64,000 nt of DNA, from assembly GCF_010119975.1 (NCBI RefSeq), contig NZ_CP048222.1, positions 4,792,501 to 4,856,500 on the forward strand, given 5' to 3'. The notes under the pieces were generated by a model that saw only the letters and a program-made list of their open reading frames with translations, searched no databases and had not been told where the DNA came from. Origin of the DNA: Rhodocytophaga rosea. GTDB taxonomy: Bacteria; Bacteroidota; Bacteroidia; Cytophagales; 172606-1. A program made the position numbers and the translations under genes. Below are positions 61,394 to 64,000 of the stretch, in pieces. How positions within the stretch are numbered: position 1 is the first letter of the stretch; every line of letters begins with the position of its first letter.

Positions 61394-64000
61394 ATGCGTA
61401 CAAAAACGCTGCTTTTCCTGCTTATTGGATTAACCAGCCACTTCCTTGTAGAGGCGCAGCATAATTTTGAAAAAACAGTTTTCATAAGGGCAGAAAATGA
61501 GCCGTTAAAACAGATTTTACATTCACTTGAGAAGCAAGCCAGTGTAAAGTTTTTGTATACCAATCAGATTATTTCCAGGCAGAAAATTACGCTTCATAAG
61601 GAAAATATTCCTTTGTCGCATCTACTGGATACTTTACTCAAGCCTCTGGCCATTGACTATCAGGTAATGGAAAATGGTTTCATTAGACTTACAAAAAGTA
61701 AAACAACTGTTCCAGTATCAGGTGGATTAGCGGCAGGAAGTCCTGGAAAAAATCAATCTTCTGATCCCAAATTCATTTCTGGCAGCATTACTGATGCCAG
61801 CACGAATGAAGGAATACCTGGCGTAAATGTGCTGATAAAAGGGACGCTGGAAGGGAAAGTTACCGATGCTGATGGAAAATTCAGTATCCTGGTAGATACC
61901 GCTAGTATATTATTATTTTCTTATGTAGGCTATTTATCACAAAGCATAAAAGTGGGCAGGCAAACTCACCTGCAAATAGCCCTTTCCGCAGATAACCGGC
62001 AACTGGATGAAGTAGTAGTAACGGCGCTGGGAGTGGAAAGAGAAAAAAGAGAAGTAGGCTATGCCATGCAGATGGTGGCTGGTGAGGATATAAGCAAAGC
62101 CCAGGAAATGAATCTGGTGAATACACTTGCCGGAAAAATCGCTGGTGTTACGGTAGTCAATAATCCTTCCAGTATTGGAGGTTCGTCCAGAATTACCATC
62201 CGGGGAGAACGTTCCCTGAATATTGGTAAGAACCAGCCTCTTTTTGTAGTGGATGGAGTGCCAATCACCAATGAACTCATAGGTTCCTCAGGCCGCAATA
62301 ACCAGGAAGTAGACTATGGCAATGGAGCAGGACTTGTAAATCCGGATGATATAGAGTCGATAACCGTATTGAAAGGAGCTAATGCTACGGCGTTGTATGG
62401 TTCCAGAGGGCAGAATGGCGTAGTGCTTATTAAGTCTAAAACTGGTAGAAGAAGTAAAGGAATGGGTGTTATCCTAAGTTCAACCTTTACGCTGGAAAAT
62501 CCCCTGCGTTTGCCTGAGTATCAGAATGTATATGGCCAGGGGATCAATGGAATATTTGAATTCAGGGAGGACCTGGGAAGTATTAGCTGGGGACCTGAGA
62601 TGAATGGCCAGCTGGTTAAACAATTCGATTCACCCACCACCAACGGATTCCGGGGTGGAGATGTAGGTAATTTACATGCACAGATCGGTGACATCGATAT
62701 ATCTGCTCAACTAGCCGAAAGAGGCGAGATTATGCCAACTTCCTTTCTTTCGCATTCAGCCAATGTAAAAGACTTTTTTCAAACCGGCATTACCACCAGT
62801 CAGCATGTGGCTGTTAGCGGAAGTAACGACAAAGCACATATCCGGCTAGCCTATACGTATGCGAATCAACGTGGTATCATTCCTAATACTGATTTAAAAC
62901 GCCATGCCGTTACCTTAAATACCGGATATAAAATAGGTTCCAGGCTCAATCTTTCTTTGTCTGCTAATTATTCTAAAAGTCTGAGTAATAACCGGCCCAG
63001 CCTTACCTATGGCAATGAAAATCTGATGTTTTATTTTATCTGGATGGGACGTTCCGTGAATATGCGGTCTTTGCGGGAGTACTGGCAGTATGGGAAAACA
63101 GGGGTAAATCAGTTTAATTCAAGCTATGGCGCACATGATAATCCATATTTTACCGTATATGAAAATACCAACGGACAAGATTTAAACCGCCTCTTAGGAA
63201 ATATTTCAGCCACTTACCGGTTTTCAAGCTGGTTGCAGCTCATGTTACGGGCAGGAACCGATTATGTAGATGAATTTCGCAACCGGAAAAGGGCATACAG
63301 CTCTCAGAAATTTCCCAAAGGTTCTTACCGGGAAGAAGAGATTTTATTGCAGGAAACCAATGTTGACTTTTTGCTTTCTGCGAATAAAGCTATCTCTTCA
63401 GATATTAGTTTGTCAGCAAGTGTGGGAGGCAATGCACTTTACAGAAAGATAAAATTATCTGATACTAGTGTTCCGCAGCTTGCCATTCCTGGCGAATATT
63501 CATTGATGAATGCCAACGTTCCTCTGGAATATGCCAGCTTTCACTCAGAGAAAAAGATACATAGTTTATATGCTTTCACACAACTAGGATATAAAGACTT
63601 ATTATATCTTGAACTAACCGGCCGCAATGACTGGTCCAGTGCGTTGCCTGCACATAACTGGTCGTATTTTTATCCCTCAGTTTCGGTAAGCGCCATTGTT
63701 TCAGATATTTTCTCACTCTCTCCCCACATTAATTTTGCTAAAGTACGGGCAGGAATCGCCGGTGTGGGAAACGATACCGATCCTTATCAGCTAGCCTCAG
63801 TATATGGACCGCAAACACCGGTTCAAGGTACACCCACCTATACCGAGTTTAATTTTATTCCCAATGCACAGCTAAAACCAGAACAAAGTCGATCGGTAGA
63901 AACAGGATTTGAGATGAAGCTTTTCCAAAACCGTCTGGCAGTGGATGTATCCTTGTATCATACCCTAAGCAAAAATCAGATTCTGAGTGCAAGAGTGAGC
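61394..64000 (+). CDS. SusC/RagA-type TonB-dependent receptor with STN domain, C-terminus cut by window edge
   Basis: At least 869 residues run off the right edge. A signal peptide (ends near VEAQ) is followed by an STN signalling domain (about 25-105: PLKQILHSLEKQASVKFLYTNQII), a carboxypeptidase-like regulatory domain (about 125-210) and the TonB-box/plug region. The plug has DEVVVTALGVEREKREVGYA, ITIRGERSLNIGKNQPLFVVDGVPI and GANATALYGSRGQNGVVLI, the SusC/RagA signature. The beta barrel follows with aromatic-rich strands. It should import glycans or peptides through the outer membrane and, through STN, activate FecR and the upstream sigma factor. A SusD-type gene is expected beyond the edge. 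Confidence 0.95.
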   Translation, partial: MRTKTLLFLLIGLTSHFLVEAQHNFEKTVFIRAENEPLKQILHSLEKQASVKFLYTNQIISRQKITLHKENIPLSHLLDTLLKPLAIDYQVMENGFIRLTKSKTTVPVSGGLAAGSPGKNQSSDPKFISGSITDASTNEGIPGVNVLIKGTLEGKVTDADGKFSILVDTASILLFSYVGYLSQSIKVGRQTHLQIALSADNRQLDEVVVTALGVEREKREVGYAMQMVAGEDISKAQEMNLVNTLAGKIAGVTVVNNPSSIGGSSRITIRGERSLNIGKNQPLFVVDGVPITNELIGSSGRNNQEVDYGNGAGLVNPDDIESITVLKGANATALYGSRGQNGVVLIKSKTGRRSKGMGVILSSTFTLENPLRLPEYQNVYGQGINGIFEFREDLGSISWGPEMNGQLVKQFDSPTTNGFRGGDVGNLHAQIGDIDISAQLAERGEIMPTSFLSHSANVKDFFQTGITTSQHVAVSGSNDKAHIRLAYTYANQRGIIPNTDLKRHAVTLNTGYKIGSRLNLSLSANYSKSLSNNRPSLTYGNENLMFYFIWMGRSVNMRSLREYWQYGKTGVNQFNSSYGAHDNPYFTVYENTNGQDLNRLLGNISATYRFSSWLQLMLRAGTDYVDEFRNRKRAYSSQKFPKGSYREEEILLQETNVDFLLSANKAISSDISLSASVGGNALYRKIKLSDTSVPQLAIPGEYSLMNANVPLEYASFHSEKKIHSLYAFTQLGYKDLLYLELTGRNDWSSALPAHNWSYFYPSVSVSAIVSDIFSLSPHINFAKVRAGIAGVGNDTDPYQLASVYGPQTPVQGTPTYTEFNFIPNAQLKPEQSRSVETGFEMKLFQNRLAVDVSLYHTLSKNQILSARVS

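Overview
The window looks like a chromosomal segment of a Bacteroidota bacterium of the Cytophagales type, close in gene content to Rhodocytophaga-like organisms. The evidence is AT-rich DNA, several promoters with the Bacteroidetes -7 element TAnnTTTG, a FecI-like sigma / FecR / SusC-type receptor locus, very large multi-PAS kinases, lipoproteins with LxxC boxes, and tandem NIPSNAP, DUF2807, DUF3574 and DUF5602 proteins. The assignment below phylum level is inference. I saw no rRNA, tRNA or CRISPR.

Left part (1-35.9 kb) is mostly core. It holds an M16 peptidase (cut by the edge), a response-regulator/kinase hybrid next to an eight-PAS kinase, a secreted M20 amidohydrolase, threonine synthase, and a YtrA-type GntR/ABC/DUF2807 operon with a clear promoter and operator. 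A DUF2339/DUF3999 membrane pair, tandem NIPSNAP protein, fatty-acid desaturase, cold-shock protein, pyruvate dehydrogenase E2, HslV and an FKBP lipoprotein follow. Next come an OmpR-type two-component pair divergent from a membrane-anchored coiled-coil protein, with six 11-bp-spaced TTTTAAG repeats between them, then a Cache sensor kinase, ClpB and a secreted GATase-like protein. Many convergent gene pairs are separated by long perfect inverted repeats that look like bidirectional terminators.

The junction at 35.9-37.6 kb holds a decayed IS982-family element and about 700 bp with no intact gene. To its right (37.6-57 kb) lies an accessory region. A rightward run has GH16, NTF2-like, a DUF1772-like membrane protein, di-haem cytochrome, YceI, NTF2-like, an ECF sigma factor with a C-terminal extension, an NAD(P)-binding protein, a flavin monooxygenase and a cupin. 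An 11-gene leftward run has ScyD-like, a four-helix membrane protein, DUF5602, cupin, a truncated CocE-like protein, cupin, di-haem cytochrome c, DUF3574, a second copy of the four-helix protein, an MHS transporter and an O-methyltransferase. The two runs converge at 46.8 kb and share classes of parts (cupin, di-haem cytochrome, small membrane protein), which suggests periplasmic oxidation chemistry of an unidentified small molecule.

The right end (57-64 kb) has a frameshifted GNAT gene, a PAS-LuxR regulator, a MarR regulator, and a FecI-like sigma / FecR anti-sigma / SusC-family receptor with an STN signalling domain. The marR-sigma intergenic space carries TACGTA-centred palindromes, including a perfect 18-bp one. 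Related palindromes recur at other loci in the window.
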